64,000 nt of DNA from NCBI RefSeq assembly GCF_004027225.2, contig NC_044278.2, forward strand, positions 53,707,411 through 53,771,410, written 5' to 3'. Below, piece after piece: positions 39,236 to 49,745 of this stretch (position 1 is its first letter; each line of letters opens with the position of its first letter). The notes beneath the pieces were generated by a model that was given only the letters and a program-made list of their open reading frames with translations, was not told where the DNA came from and ran no database searches. Made by a program: the position numbers and the translations under genes. Source of the DNA: Strigops habroptila (taxonomy: Eukaryota; Chordata; Aves; Psittaciformes; Psittacidae).

Positions 39236-39625
39236 CTTCTTATATTGTGGAGCCCAAAACTGCACACATTACTAGAGGTGAGGCTGCACCAACGTTTAGT
39301 ATAGTAGGACAATCACTTTTTTCAACAGGTTAGCTATACACCCCACTGAAACACTCGGCATTTTGGCCATGAGGGCAAATTGTTGACTCATATTGAGGTT
39401 ACCATCAAACAAAACCCACAGATCCCTTTCTGCAGACCCACAGATCCCTTTCTGCAGGGCTGCTCTCAAGCATCTTGTATCCCACGGATGCATCCCATGG
39501 ATGTATAAGTACATCCATGATTACACCATCCCAGGTGCAGAATCTGGCATTTGTACTTGTTAAATTTCACCCAGTTAGTGATTGCCCAGTGCTCTAGCTA
39601 TCAAGATGTCTCTGTAAGGCACCTC
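39236..39625 (-). mobile_element. CR1 fragment inside the ASMT pseudogene
   Basis: Complement of CR1 ORF2 sequence: GAGCCCAAAACTGCACACAT, CATTTTGGCCATGAGGGCAA, AGATCCCTTTCTGCAG, CAGGTGCAGAATCTGGCATT. It replaces the part of the duplicate that should carry exons 2-4. It contains an exact 22-base tandem duplication (39,414-39,435 and 39,436-39,457). Confidence 0.88.
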
Positions 39626-40478
39626 CACCCTCGAAGGAATCAATAGTTCCTCCTGATTTAGTATTGTTGCCAGCTGATTTGGTAACATCCATAAGAGGGA
39701 AAACTCCTTTACCTTCAGTAAGAACATGGTTGAGATTACTGCTCAAAAACGTGACATGAATATGAATTTTGAAAGCACTGGATTGTAAATGAGGAAAAAT
39801 AAAACTGAAATTGAATAGAGGAATTTTATGCAAATGCACATACACACAGGAAAACAGCATCAGCAAACATTAAGGAAATTGAAACTACTGTCTGTCTGCC
39901 TTAATGATGTGCTGTCTGGAAGAAGGTCATTATAACACATTTTGTATTCACAGCCCCTTCCCTCTGAAGGGACGTAATAGACAAATGTTATCAAACTCAG
40001 TCTGCTGCATGGTAAATCTGGGGAGGGAAGAAGACATTTGAAAAATCTTGTTATTTGCATGGTTTAAAAGGGAGGAGAAAAGGCAGTTCAAATCAGTCCT
40101 CTGTTTCTCAAACTCCAAAAATGAAAAGTAGGAAGAAATCCCATCACCCAAGGAACCTCCCACATGTGAGGTAGTCAAACAGCAATTCCTCAGCTGTAAA
40201 AGCCTGTGTTTTAAAAACTTCATGCAGATACAAGGTCTACATATACAAGATTCCAAAGGTCACAGGGGTCTCAATAAAAGTTAGGTCCATCCTGAGGACC
40301 ATATCTACACTGAGTTTTTTTTTTTTCTTTTAGACTTCTATCATGCCTATTCCAAATTTGAAGTCAGTGTAGTATTAGGATGCTCTATTACTAACTGTTT
40401 TCTTCTCAGAGACATTAAACAAGTCCCTTGAGCATATTAGTCTTTGACATCTATCCAAGACTGAGTTACATTTCTTAC

Positions 40479-40550
40479 CTTTGAGACTAAAAATCCACTG
40501 CTGTATTGCAGGATGACTTGAGGGTAGTCAAGGTCTTCTGTGGAACTGAC
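40479..40550 (-). pseudogene. copy of ASMT exon 1, start codon lost
   Basis: Reads STEDLDYPQ-ILQYSSGFL-SK like the functional exon, but GTC stands where ATG should be. The 5' splice donor (AAG|GTAAGAAA) is intact. The TATA-like element found upstream of the functional copy is absent here because similarity ends about 20 bases upstream and resumes with sequence matching 55,235. Confidence 0.88.
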
Positions 40551-40596
40551 CTTTTCTCTGGACTTTCACAGGCATGTGAGGCTATACCATGCCAAA

Positions 40597-41300
40597 TGGA
40601 TTTTCTGAACTGTTACTAAGGACAAAATGGTGCATACAAATTCAAAAAAGCCTAAGGAGCACAGTAACAGACCAAGTACAAAAAGTAGAGGTACACTTCT
40701 TTTTAACAGTAATAAAAAATACTTATACATGGAAGAATATAAGCACTGGAGGGATCCATTCTACACAACCAGTTCTGAACAAGTGCAAGTAGTGAGTAGT
40801 TTGGGTTCATTGCTGCTTTAAAATCTCCTTACAGACATCTCTGCAATGTGATCAACCATGGGCAGCTCTATTAGTCTGCTATACAAGTCTACATATTTTC
40901 AAATTCTGCTGTAAAATTGTTTCTACCCATCTGTTTCAGTTGCATTTATCTGCAACTGATGACCTGTGATTTCTGTTTATACCCCTGGGTCCTCTGCTAT
41001 TACCCTATGTTTGTACTTCAGGGGCCTTTGACAAAATTGGAGGGGCATGGTTCAGCAGCACTCAGGATATGACTTCCTGATACTAATGTTACATTAGCAA
41101 AATAACTCAGGCATTCAGCTCTGTTCTACAGCTATTGAATAGTTTACACTCAAAAAATAATGGTCCATTAACTCTGCATCTGTTAATGCAAAGTTAAAGT
41201 TTTGTTAACCACTTGCTATCAATATTGATTAATTGGGGCATTATGACTTGCACATCATCAAAATTGCTTTACTGCAATGGTATGCAGACGGAAGACATCC
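40597..41300 (-). repeat. duplicate of ASMT upstream flank (matches about 55,235-56,245)
   Basis: Shared words in the same order include GGTGCATAC, GAGGTACACTTC, TTTAACAGTAATAA, CACACCCAGTTCTGAA-like, and CATCATCAAAATT(G/A)CTT(T/C)ACT. The duplicate lacks the roughly 5.5 kb between 49,740 and 55,230 that is present at the functional locus, including an LTR. Similarity is moderate and has indels. Confidence 0.75.
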
Positions 41301-41467
41301 GCAGACCTCACGTGAGGAGAAAAATCCAGCTGGGCTCCATTCAGTGCTGCATGAACATGGGTACCTAGCATCTGAATGGATGTAAGATTTACTTGCTATC
41401 TATATTCCTCTTCTTATTCTGTCTTGTTAAACTAGTTATTTTATTAATCCATTTGCTTTGGGCCTTC

Positions 41468-41895
41468 CAAATAAAGACCATAGTCAGCCTTGTTTCATTA
41501 TTCGTGTTGGTGCCTGGCTGCTGCAGGATGTAACACCTCGCTTTTTCTGGAAAGGGAGCAAGCATTCAGAACACATTACAGGCTGCAACTCCTGGCAAAG
41601 TCACCTTTGTGCCACATAACTTGCATAGTGACTGCAGCTTAGTAGGGAACTCTCCAAAACCACTTGCTCCAACTCCTGCAATATCCTGCCAATATCCTCC
41701 AGGTGATCCTACTTGAGCATAAACCCACTCCAGTGCACAGTGGCTCATGAACTGTGCTCTGTTGCTTTTAAGGATGAAAAGGGCCACTGTGGCCTTGTGA
41801 TTTGATTTTGATATCACAAAATGTGACAAAAGGCCAGCTTTCCGTTACTGAAGCTGCTTTCTCCCTATGCTCCTCCTATAATCAAAGGAGCAGGA
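41468..41895 (+). repeat. direct duplicate of 32,055-32,550
   Basis: See the entry at 32,055 for the shared words. This copy is shorter by several small deletions. It lies immediately left of the functional ASMT 3' end and right of the ASMT pseudogene block. Confidence 0.85.
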
Positions 41896-42418
41896 GACCC
41901 ATGCAGCTGGCTACTGAGAAGACTGTCTCAGTCCCTTCTAGTATCCAGCTTAATATACAAATGAAATTTGTATTCAAACCACAGCTGCAAAGAGTCTTTC
42001 TGCAAATGTTTCTCACTTCAGTAACCTGTAATTCTGCTTCCCAGAAAACTGGGTGGATTATGGCAGGTTGTGCTTGATCAAATGATCTAAAGAAATAGCA
42101 GGAGGCATACAGTAAGGCATTCCCCTGCGTGTAACTGAATGACTTGGCTGCATCATGCTCCCTCTCAGGTGTCTCAGGGCCTGCCCTGTAAAGAGCATCA
42201 CTGGGCTTCAGCCAGTCAAGCTACAAAATTATTTTTCATAACTTAAAATCTAGAGGAAATAAAAAATTAATATAACTTTTCACACCAAACCACCCAAGGC
42301 TCAGACAGGATTTCTCCTGAAAAGACAAACCATAAGGAGATGTCATTTGCTCTGTTTATACTATGTCCATTCCTCAGGAATAAAAATTCAGTTAACAGAG
42401 CTCAGTACAGGGATCGGT

Positions 42419-42424
42419 TTTATT
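42419..42424 (-). terminator. candidate ASMT polyadenylation signal AATAAA
   Basis: A canonical AATAAA on the minus strand, 347 bases past the ASMT stop codon. It is the nearest canonical signal I found downstream, and its use is inferred. Confidence 0.5.
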
Positions 42425-42770
42425 CGATTAGAAATTCAGCATTGCTTTTGATAGATACAGTATTAAAATTGGAAAGAATGAAAAGACCTGAAGCCAACAC
42501 ACTGCACATTTTCTTTCTGGGTTATTTCTCGTGGAACAGGTGTTGACTTCTTTCTCTCCCTTCCAGATCCAAAGGCAAGCCCTAGTCAGGCTGCAAGACT
42601 CGTAATCCATGCATGCTCAATATCTATCAGTAGTGATTCTCCTGACAATGCATCAGCTTACAAGAAAGTTGGCTGCTTTACATAAAAGCCGAGTTGATAA
42701 CTCCCCTCAAAGAAGAGAATATCACATTTCTTGACTTACTCTATCTTGTAAATACATGAAAGGGGTGCTA

Positions 42771-42982
42771 TTACTTCCTTCCTAAAACAGCATCATAGAG
42801 TTTTCCAGTCCTCTTGACTTGAATCTCTCCAAAGCCAGCTGCCTCAAGGAGCTTGCTGTACTCTGCTGCTGTTCGCTCCTTTCCTTCTGTCTGGACCAAC
42901 ATATTCATCGAATACAGTTGAGTTTCTAAAGGCCCACTTTTATCTTCATTCAGTAGTGATTCAACCAGCAGCACTCCGCCGC
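42771..42982 (-). CDS. ASMT: ASMT exon 8, terminal (residues 277-346)
   Basis: Acceptor TTCAACCAG|GCGGC. Ends with LYDAVLGRK and TAA. Contains the conserved YSMNMLVQTEGKERT segment with Glu312. Confidence 0.96.
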
Positions 42983-45900
42983 CTGGTTGAATAAAGAGAA
43001 ATAAAACACACACTGAGCTACGAGAAGACAAGCTGTGTTTCAGCTGAGTTACTAGGCCAGATCCTAACCTTTAGTTTCAGGAAGAAGCAGCCTCTATGTT
43101 CAGTCCCAATTCAGCATCACAGAAGACAATGAAAGAGCAAAAGCACTGGAGCATGCCTCTGCTTGCATACCTAGGTACTGATGTACCAGGTCTGAAGGGG
43201 GTGTTACGGCTGAGATGGAAATTTTCCATATCCCCCAGCTGAAATCCACAGGAGCTTACTAATTTTGCTGAGAATCTGGCTGTGTAGGCAGTGTTTTCAA
43301 AGTGTGAGGGTTCAATGTGATGCTTAATGGGATTTTTACTGTCATCTACACCTATCTAAACAATACCCAAAATCCCCAATCCTTACACCTGAATACCTTG
43401 AAAGAGAAGTACCTGTGGAGAAGGAGACTAAAACTAGAAGCCCAAACTCTATTTGGCTCAGCTGCACATGGCTGGCTTTGAAAAGCAAAAGACTAAACCA
43501 AGGAAACCCCTGCACTGAAACTCTGCCACCCAATTGAGCATAGAGACTGGTGTGCTTCTCGTTACTGATAGCCGAGAGTCTCTCTTCTCTTCAAGAGCTC
43601 ACACCTACCAGGTTTGCAAGCTTTGTAGACCTTTGCCAGCAGTTGCCTGCACTTGTCATCATCCCAATCATGCAGTATCTTGGATAAAATATACAGTTCA
43701 GCTTCTGGAATTGAATCATTAAAGAAGTCTCCTGTAAAGCAAGAATACATGTATTACGCAAAACCCCTAAACCACAGAGGGCTGAGTTAAGCAAATATTT
43801 TCAGTTCTGTTCAGTTCTGAAGACTCTGGGATTGCCATGTCCATCGTCACATCAGATTGAGTTACCAGGTAAAAGTCCTCTGTGGCACTGCATTCTTTTC
43901 TTGTTCAGTCTCAAGAAGGCCTAAAATGTTTAAAAGCAGCAGCTCATCTAAAACAGCATTTGATGTACAGGAAAGCATTTGAGACTAAGTTTTCTCCAGT
44001 GACAGGATTCAGATTCATAAAACATTAAGGAGGCAGTTTCTCACAGTTTCTGTCATGGAAAAAAAAGGAAATAATTTTCCCTTTTCTAAGCGAATTTTCA
44101 AAGACCTTCAGAAACAACAGAAATACATCATAAATCCATAAGGAAAAAATACACATCTCTCACCTCCTAGCACTAGCTTCATCACACACCTTTTCTTCAG
44201 CACCTGGTGTACCACATTCAGATTTTTCTCTCTGCATCTTAGTCATTTCCTCTCCCATTTCTTTGCACCACTGTCACATGTAACATTTCCTGTGTTTCCC
44301 CATCTTTGATTTTTATATACTCCCTTTCTTCCTCAAGGCTTCTTTCCTCTCTCTTATCTTCAAGCAATATTAAGTCATTACAACACTTAGAAGGCTTTTG
44401 TAAACATTTAAAGTTAGACCTCCCTACACATGTTCATCATAGATGGTGCAAAGACCATCCAAGATCTATGAACTGGGCAACAAAAATAAGGACTAGCTCA
44501 CTAATATTCAAAGCCTGACATATCTTAGGACTTGAAAGTCAATCAATCATGACCAGAGAAGGAAAAGCCCTCGCTCAATGCAGGCCTGGCATCCCACACA
44601 TCTGCCAGGAGGTCTGTGCAGGAGAAAAGGAAGTGTTAGGAAGATTTGTAACATGGTATGGTAGTTTTTCAAAATTGCATGACTTTTTTTTATTTTTTTT
44701 TTTATGTTAAAGTAGCCTTGTTCTGAAGAAATAAAATAGCTCTGTTTAGGAGTAAAGAGCTTCTGAGTTCCTGAACAACAGAGTTGTGTCTCTGATAGAA
44801 GATAGCTGCAGATGCACAACTGGGACCGCCCTGTGGTAGCAATGAACTGCAGACCTGGGCTGGGGAGGCTGCAATTTGGGACACTCTGCCCACATAAGGG
44901 GCAACCAGAGACCTGAGCCTTCGGTATGGTACCTCTGAGCAGAGACAAGGGGCTCAGGAGCAACAGCTGTGACAATGCTTACACCACTGTCCGCACCTAC
45001 CTTCATGGAAAGCAATACGACGCTCCTCAGGGGGAACAAATTGCTCTTTGGCCACTTGCATGACTTTAGGCAGGTCATAAATTGTGACCGTGGAATTTGG
45101 GTACAAAGAAACACACTCCCGGGCCAAAGCTCCTCCACCTCCTTTGAGGAGAAAGCAAAAAAAGTCAGTGCTGACACAAAAACAACTTGCTCAGCAACTC
45201 CTCCACGAAGCGATGCAAGCAGTAGTGCATTCAGTGCATTCAGCTTCATGGACGCTGGCAAGGTATGTTTGCTGGCCCCACGTTGCCCAAAGGGAATAGG
45301 AGGGACAGGAGAGGCCACTGTCAGAAGACAGTTCAGAGGCTTTTAAAGAAGATCTACTGCGACTCACCTCCCAGGTCATAGATCTGCCTGAAAGGGGAAA
45401 GGTCAAATGCAACAAGTACATCCCTGCCACAGATACTCCATACTGAGTTCTGGCCAGCCATGAATTTCAGCATTTCTTCTTCTGATCTAGTAATGCAAAT
45501 AGACGCAGCACAGGTAATTTACAATATCCTTGGTGATTCCTATCATAGAAATGTCATTAAAAGTTTTAGCTTAAACACTAATCTCTGTTTTTATTGACAC
45601 AAAATACGTTCTTTTTACATATAAACTTACCTATCAGAAGGTAAGAAGGTAAGTTTATAGCAGAAGGGTACAGCTATGTATTCAAGCATTTAAATATGGA
45701 ATTAAGACTAGTGAAGTCCAACAGTAAATTATGCTGCTAATTCTCAGGCTTCCAAGGGATTTTTTTTCCCCTTCAAATACCATTTTCTCTGTGACAGAGA
45801 TGTGTGATATGTTTTTCAGAATAGGAAATGATATACTTCTAATCAAAATATTAGACAATGTCCCAGTAATGGATACTATTGAGAAAGGAAAACGCTGCAT

Positions 45901-48900
45901 GGTGAGTGGGATTCTCACATCATCATATTTAATTGTCCTGAGCCGTAATTAAAAACATTAATTGTAACTACAATAAGAATAATAAAATTTCTATAAATAT
46001 ACTGATTACCTGTACATTGCTCCAAAAGGGTCCTTAGATGAAATATGAAAAGCTCTTTCATACTGGTTTCTTCCTTCCCTAAAATAGCAACCAAAAAAAG
46101 CATATGAGTGTGGATTTCTATTTCTTTTATCTCAAATACACCTTGGGGCTGTAGTTTCAGCTAGTTCATCACTGTGAAAGGCGCTCAACTTCGTACAGAA
46201 TATATGCCAGCCTGTTTGTAATGTCTGTAAAGGCACCCTCATTTGCCACCTCAAAATATGCTGATGTATTTCTCAACCTTTCACATGAATGACTGGTTCT
46301 TTTGAAGACCAGGTTGGATGGGGCTTTGAGCAACCGGGTCTAGTGGAAGGTGTCCCTGCCTGTGGCAGGGGGTTGGAACTGGATGAGCTTTAAGGTCCCT
46401 TCCAAGACAAACCACTCTATGATTTATGGGAACACATCTCAGGTAAAGGTACAAGACTGGTGCAACCATCACCATGACACACACCATGTTTAATCTTCAG
46501 TTACACAGACTGGAACAAGTGAGACTCCTGCCCCGTATTAAACTACTTGTTACACCTTTGCAGAAGCACCCTTAGCTATCACTACTGATCATTTAATGTG
46601 ATGTATTAAAAGACACTGTAAAGTTCAAATGCTTTCCTGAAGGTCAAATGCATAGAAATCTGATTCCTAGGTCACCACTACCATCAGAAGGAAAAGGTAA
46701 GCAAAACTACACACAAATGGAAAACAAGAAAAACCAGGAACACATTTGCTGCATTATGAACTGAAAAGATCTGTTGTTTTTTATTTCTGGGAATGAGCCA
46801 GCATCTTCCTTGTGCCCTTCCCCAGAAATACACCACTCAGAGCAGCCACACAGATGCCACAAAGCAGTCTGCAACAGACAGCGCACAACATTCCTCCTTA
46901 CCTCACAGCATCAGCCAGGTAGTGCCAGCACAAGTAGACTGTATTGGAGTAATACATCATAATATGATACTGGGACTTGGGACTTGATTTTGTAAGGTAG
47001 ATGTTGGAAATGTCTGTGTTTCTGTAGAGGGCTAATAGGTAAAATAAATATATTTACTGACATGTATATACTACCTTGCCAAGCCTACTACATAGCATGG
47101 TACTTATCACCAAAAATGTCCACATGACCAATGACACAACTACATTGCTTCTACAATCAATCTTTCCACTACAACGTGCAGTGAGTGAGGGCTGCTGAAA
47201 TGTGTGTTGCCCCATTCAATCTCAGTAAGCACCACCTACCTATACTTACTCTAGCACCAAACATTTCTTTGAAGAACAGCAAGAGGAATTCCTTATGAGT
47301 GTCATCATATACTGATAAGCTTCTGCTATCAGCAGGAGCCTTTGGTATGCTCTATTTAAATAAGAAGCCCTTGCAGACAAGCATCTTTGCCAATCAACAA
47401 GGTCAGCAAGTGGGAGGCAAGTCCCCAAACCAGCATGCTAACCACACCTACTCCCTGTCAATTCACTAGGGCAGGTCCTTCTGCAGAAAGACTGAATGCC
47501 TAAAGGACTTGCAGAAATCTCCTCTGCTTCCTCCAACACATCTGCAGTGGCATCACTCACCCATGGGAATGTCACACAAAAGGAATTTAAAAGAGAGATT
47601 CTGCTCTCCTTAAACTCATTGAGCAACTACAGTAAGCCCTAAAACAGGGCAAGACAACAAAAGTCAGAGCCAGGGACACTACTTACAAGTCTCTGGCTCG
47701 TCTTGACCAGCAGTCTGACTGTCAAAAATCCCTCCTGACCTCATGGACTCCACATTTCTGCTGCAAGGACAAACTTATATCACCTCTCAGTTCAGATCAG
47801 CAACCTAACAAAATACTTTACATGGTGCTAAAACCCCAAAGATAAAACATGTTTTTAAATCATGCCATTGCCCATCTACCCTGGCATTTTGTTTTAAGGT
47901 TTAAAATCATGCCCACACCTCAGAGTTTTCTTGAGACCAACTCTGCAGAGACACTGAATATCTTCTCCAAGGTCTCTGAGGCTCTTGCACAAAGATATTT
48001 ACAGATATAGAGCCCTTCACCTGGGTTCTACTTTACACCTTTATTTGATAATGCTGATATTTGCGGCTTCTCTTTCAGTTGAAGAAGGGATGGCGTTCAC
48101 AAGTGATTCTCTTCTCCTTCCAGCAACTGTCCTAACACTAGATATCACCTCTCCTTACCTTGCCTCACTTTCCAAACCATCAGAGGCTTAAATCTTATAG
48201 TTTCTTCCCCTTCTTCTGCCTATATTACCTCCTCCTTGTGTCAGCTCTACTGCCAAGAGCTTCAACCCCACACAGGCATCCAGCAGTCTTTCCATCCCTG
48301 TGGCGCTGGTACCCAAGCGTGCAGCAATGGCATCTGTTGACAGAGGCTCTCCTGACTCCAGCAGAAGATCAAACACCCCCAACTCACAAGCAGTGAACAT
48401 AACCTGGGAGTAAGCAAAGATGGGAGTGAGGTATCAGGTGAAAGCACAAAAGCATTTCTAAAGCTTTGTTGGAGAAAATACACACATAATAACATTTTTT
48501 CATGTAAAAATCATATTTCATATAAACAAGTCAAATGATTAAACTGAAGTTTCTCTGAACACCTGACAATACCATGAAGTGCTTGCAGTACACTTTTTTT
48601 CCATTTCTTTTCCTTTTCTGGAAAAGCCAGCCAATGATTTTTGCTCACAAAGCTTCACATTGAGAGACCTGTTTTGGATGTGAATGTTCCTGGCTCTTCC
48701 TTGGTTCCAGAGCACATACTCACAGTCTCTCTTGCTTTTTACCCAAAGAGCACAAGAGGATTTTTCATAATTCATTTTTCCTCTCTTTACTGTCAGCTCT
48801 GTCTTTCAGGAGCAGTAGGATGCAGCAGTATTTGCACAACCCGAAGAATATTCTTTACCTTACCATGTTCGCCAGAAGTGAAGCAAGGGACAACAGGAAA

Positions 48901-49709
48901 CATAACTAAAGAGTAAATGAGGAAAAAATCTCCACTGCAGTGGATATTATAATTATATGCCCATATGCTTACACACAGAAAGGCAAATAACATCAGTAAA
49001 CAATAAGGGAAGTGGAACTACTAGTACTACCTTTGTGCCTTAATCAAATGCTGTTTGGAAAAACAGTCATTATACCAGACTCCATGTTTCATGTGTAGAG
49101 AGTCAACACATAGAAGCTTTCAAGCTCAGATATCTGCATAATACATACAGAAAACCATGGCAGAGGGAAGGAAATTCTTTGAGAAGTTATTTGAAAAATC
49201 TTGTTCTTTGCATGGTTTAATAGGGAAGGAAAAAGGCAGTTCAAGTCAGCTCTTTGTTTCTCAAACTCCAGGAATGAAAAGTGGGAAGAAATCCCACCAC
49301 TGAAGGAACCTTCTACATTTGAGGTATTCAGACAGCAAGCCCTCAGCTATAAAACCCTGTGGTTTTTATAAAGCCTCGTGCAGAGAAGGTCTGCTCATCC
49401 AAGCCCCCAAAGGTCAGAGAGGTCTCAATAAATGTTAAGTCTATCCTGAGGGGTCAGGTCGCTTTCAAATCCTTTTTGTTTTCAAATTTCCTTCCTGCCA
49501 AGAGGAGCAGACAGGATGCTTTCATATGAGATGGTTTTCATTCCAAAGACTTACATTCAGCACCTAAAGTGAGAACCTTGAATATCTCCGTCTGCATATT
49601 GTTAGACATCTACCCAAGACTGAGTTATATTTCTTACCTTTGAGATTAAAAATCCACTACTGTATTGCAAGATGTCTTGAGGATAGTCAAGGTCTTCTGT
49701 AGAACCCAT
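42771..49709 (-). CDS. ASMT: acetylserotonin O-methyltransferase (ASMT, HIOMT), complete, 8 coding exons
   Basis: Catalyses the last step of melatonin synthesis: the SAM-dependent O-methylation of N-acetylserotonin, in the cytosol of pineal and retinal cells. Exons on the minus strand are 49709-49638, 48403-48229, 47031-46902, 46078-46010, 45486-45368, 45141-45001, 43731-43609 and 42982-42771. All introns have GT-AG ends and all phases agree (0,1,2,2,1,1,1), giving 346 codons plus TAA, the length expected for birds and one more than human. Residues 1-100 form the dimerisation region (FTACELGVFDLL). The SAM-binding motif DLGGGGG is at 186-192. The catalytic His-Asp pair is His256-Asp257 (ILHDW) and the supporting Glu is Glu312, matching human His255, Asp256 and Glu311. 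No frameshift or stop is present, so the gene looks functional. Its 3' neighbour is its own partial pseudogene. Confidence 0.97.
42983..43608 (-). other. ASMT intron 7
   Basis: 626 bases, GT-AG, without recognisable repeats or extra exons. Confidence 0.85.
43609..43731 (-). CDS. ASMT: ASMT exon 7 (residues 236-277)
   Basis: Acceptor GCTTTACAG|GAGAC and donor CCTG|GTAGGT, phase 1 to 1. Contains GDFFNDSIPEAELYIL and the catalytic ILHDW. Confidence 0.95.
43732..45000 (-). other. ASMT intron 6
   Basis: 1,269 bases. It contains a T-rich run near 44,683-44,703 and nothing else I can name. Confidence 0.85.
45001..45141 (-). CDS. ASMT: ASMT exon 6 (residues 189-236)
   Basis: Acceptor CTCCTCAAAG|GAGGTG and donor GAAG|GTAGGT, phase 1 to 1. 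Encodes the rest of the glycine-rich SAM loop and the second SAM-binding strand (TVTIYDLPKV). Confidence 0.95.
45368..45486 (-). CDS. ASMT: ASMT exon 5 (residues 149-189)
   Basis: Acceptor CATTACTAG|ATCAG and donor GGGAG|GTGAGT, phase 2 to 1. Encodes the start of the SAM-binding motif (IYDLGG). This exon has a damaged duplicate at 39,077. Confidence 0.95.
45620..45659. repeat. 12-base perfect inverted repeat in ASMT intron 4
   Basis: TATAAACTTACC (45,620-45,631) and GGTAAGTTTATA (45,648-45,659) are exact reverse complements separated by 16 bases. Each strand carries the splice-donor-like word GGTAAGT inside one arm. Confidence 0.9.
46010..46078 (-). CDS. ASMT: ASMT exon 4 (residues 126-149)
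   Basis: Acceptor CTATTTTAG|GGAAGG and donor TACAG|GTAATC, phase 2 to 2. Encodes REGRNQYERAFHISSK. Confidence 0.95.
46293..46432 (+). mobile_element. CR1 3'-end fragment in ASMT intron 3
   Basis: Plus-strand CR1 3' end: GACCAGGTTGGATGGGGCTT, TGGAAGGTGTCCCTGCC, GGTCCCTTCCAAGACAAACC and CTATGATT. It is antisense to ASMT. Confidence 0.92.
46902..47031 (-). CDS. ASMT: ASMT exon 3 (residues 83-126)
   Basis: Acceptor CCTATTAG|CCCTC and donor GTGAG|GTAAGG, phase 1 to 2. Encodes YRNTDISNIYLTKSSP and the YLCWHYLADAVR segment that lines the substrate pocket in the family. Confidence 0.95.
47032..48228 (-). other. ASMT intron 2
   Basis: 1,197 bases with no recognisable repeat. Short open frames here carry no ASMT-like sequence. 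Confidence 0.8.
48229..48403 (-). CDS. ASMT: ASMT exon 2 (residues 25-83)
   Basis: Acceptor CTTACTCCCAG|GTTATG and donor GGAG|GTAATA, phase 0 to 1. Encodes the winged-helix dimerisation region (ACELGVFDLLLESGEPLS, GMERLLDACVGLKLL). Confidence 0.95.
48404..49637 (-). other. ASMT intron 1
   Basis: 1,234 bases. The part from about 48,910 to 49,610 has a diverged duplicate at about 39,785-40,440, part of the ASMT pseudogene. Confidence 0.85.
49638..49709 (-). CDS. ASMT: ASMT exon 1 (residues 1-24)
   Basis: Starts at ATG (minus strand, 49,709) with context AAGAAGATGG. It ends AAG|GTAAGAAA in phase 0. An earlier in-frame ATG is not needed to match the family N terminus MGSTED. Confidence 0.95.
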
Positions 49710-49745
49710 CTTCTTTCTGGACTGAAGCACAGATTTTCTTGTCCT

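Larger units (their letters stand above)
39077..40550 (-). pseudogene. ASMT-like duplicated pseudogene (copies of exons 5 and 1)
   Basis: Two exons of the intact ASMT gene are repeated here in the same orientation. The exon 5 copy (39,077-39,189) aligns without gaps to 45,368-45,480. Its frame is broken by TAA at 39,147-39,149 where ASMT has Trp165, and its acceptor region has been replaced by a repeat of AAATGCTGAAA. The exon 1 copy (40,479-40,550) differs from 49,638-49,709 at 9 of 72 positions by my count, without gaps. Its start codon is changed to GTC, although the GTAAGAAA donor remains. Intron and upstream sequence also match: about 39,785-40,440 matches about 48,910-49,610. The region that would hold exons 2-4 is missing and a CR1 sits there. 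I found no copies of exons 6-8. It cannot make an enzyme. Confidence 0.88.

Noticed and set aside
47246-47428. Minus-strand open frame in ASMT intron 2 with an FFKEMFG-like stretch
   Set aside because: It does not match ASMT. The true exon 3 at 46,902-47,031 and exon 2 join in phase without it.
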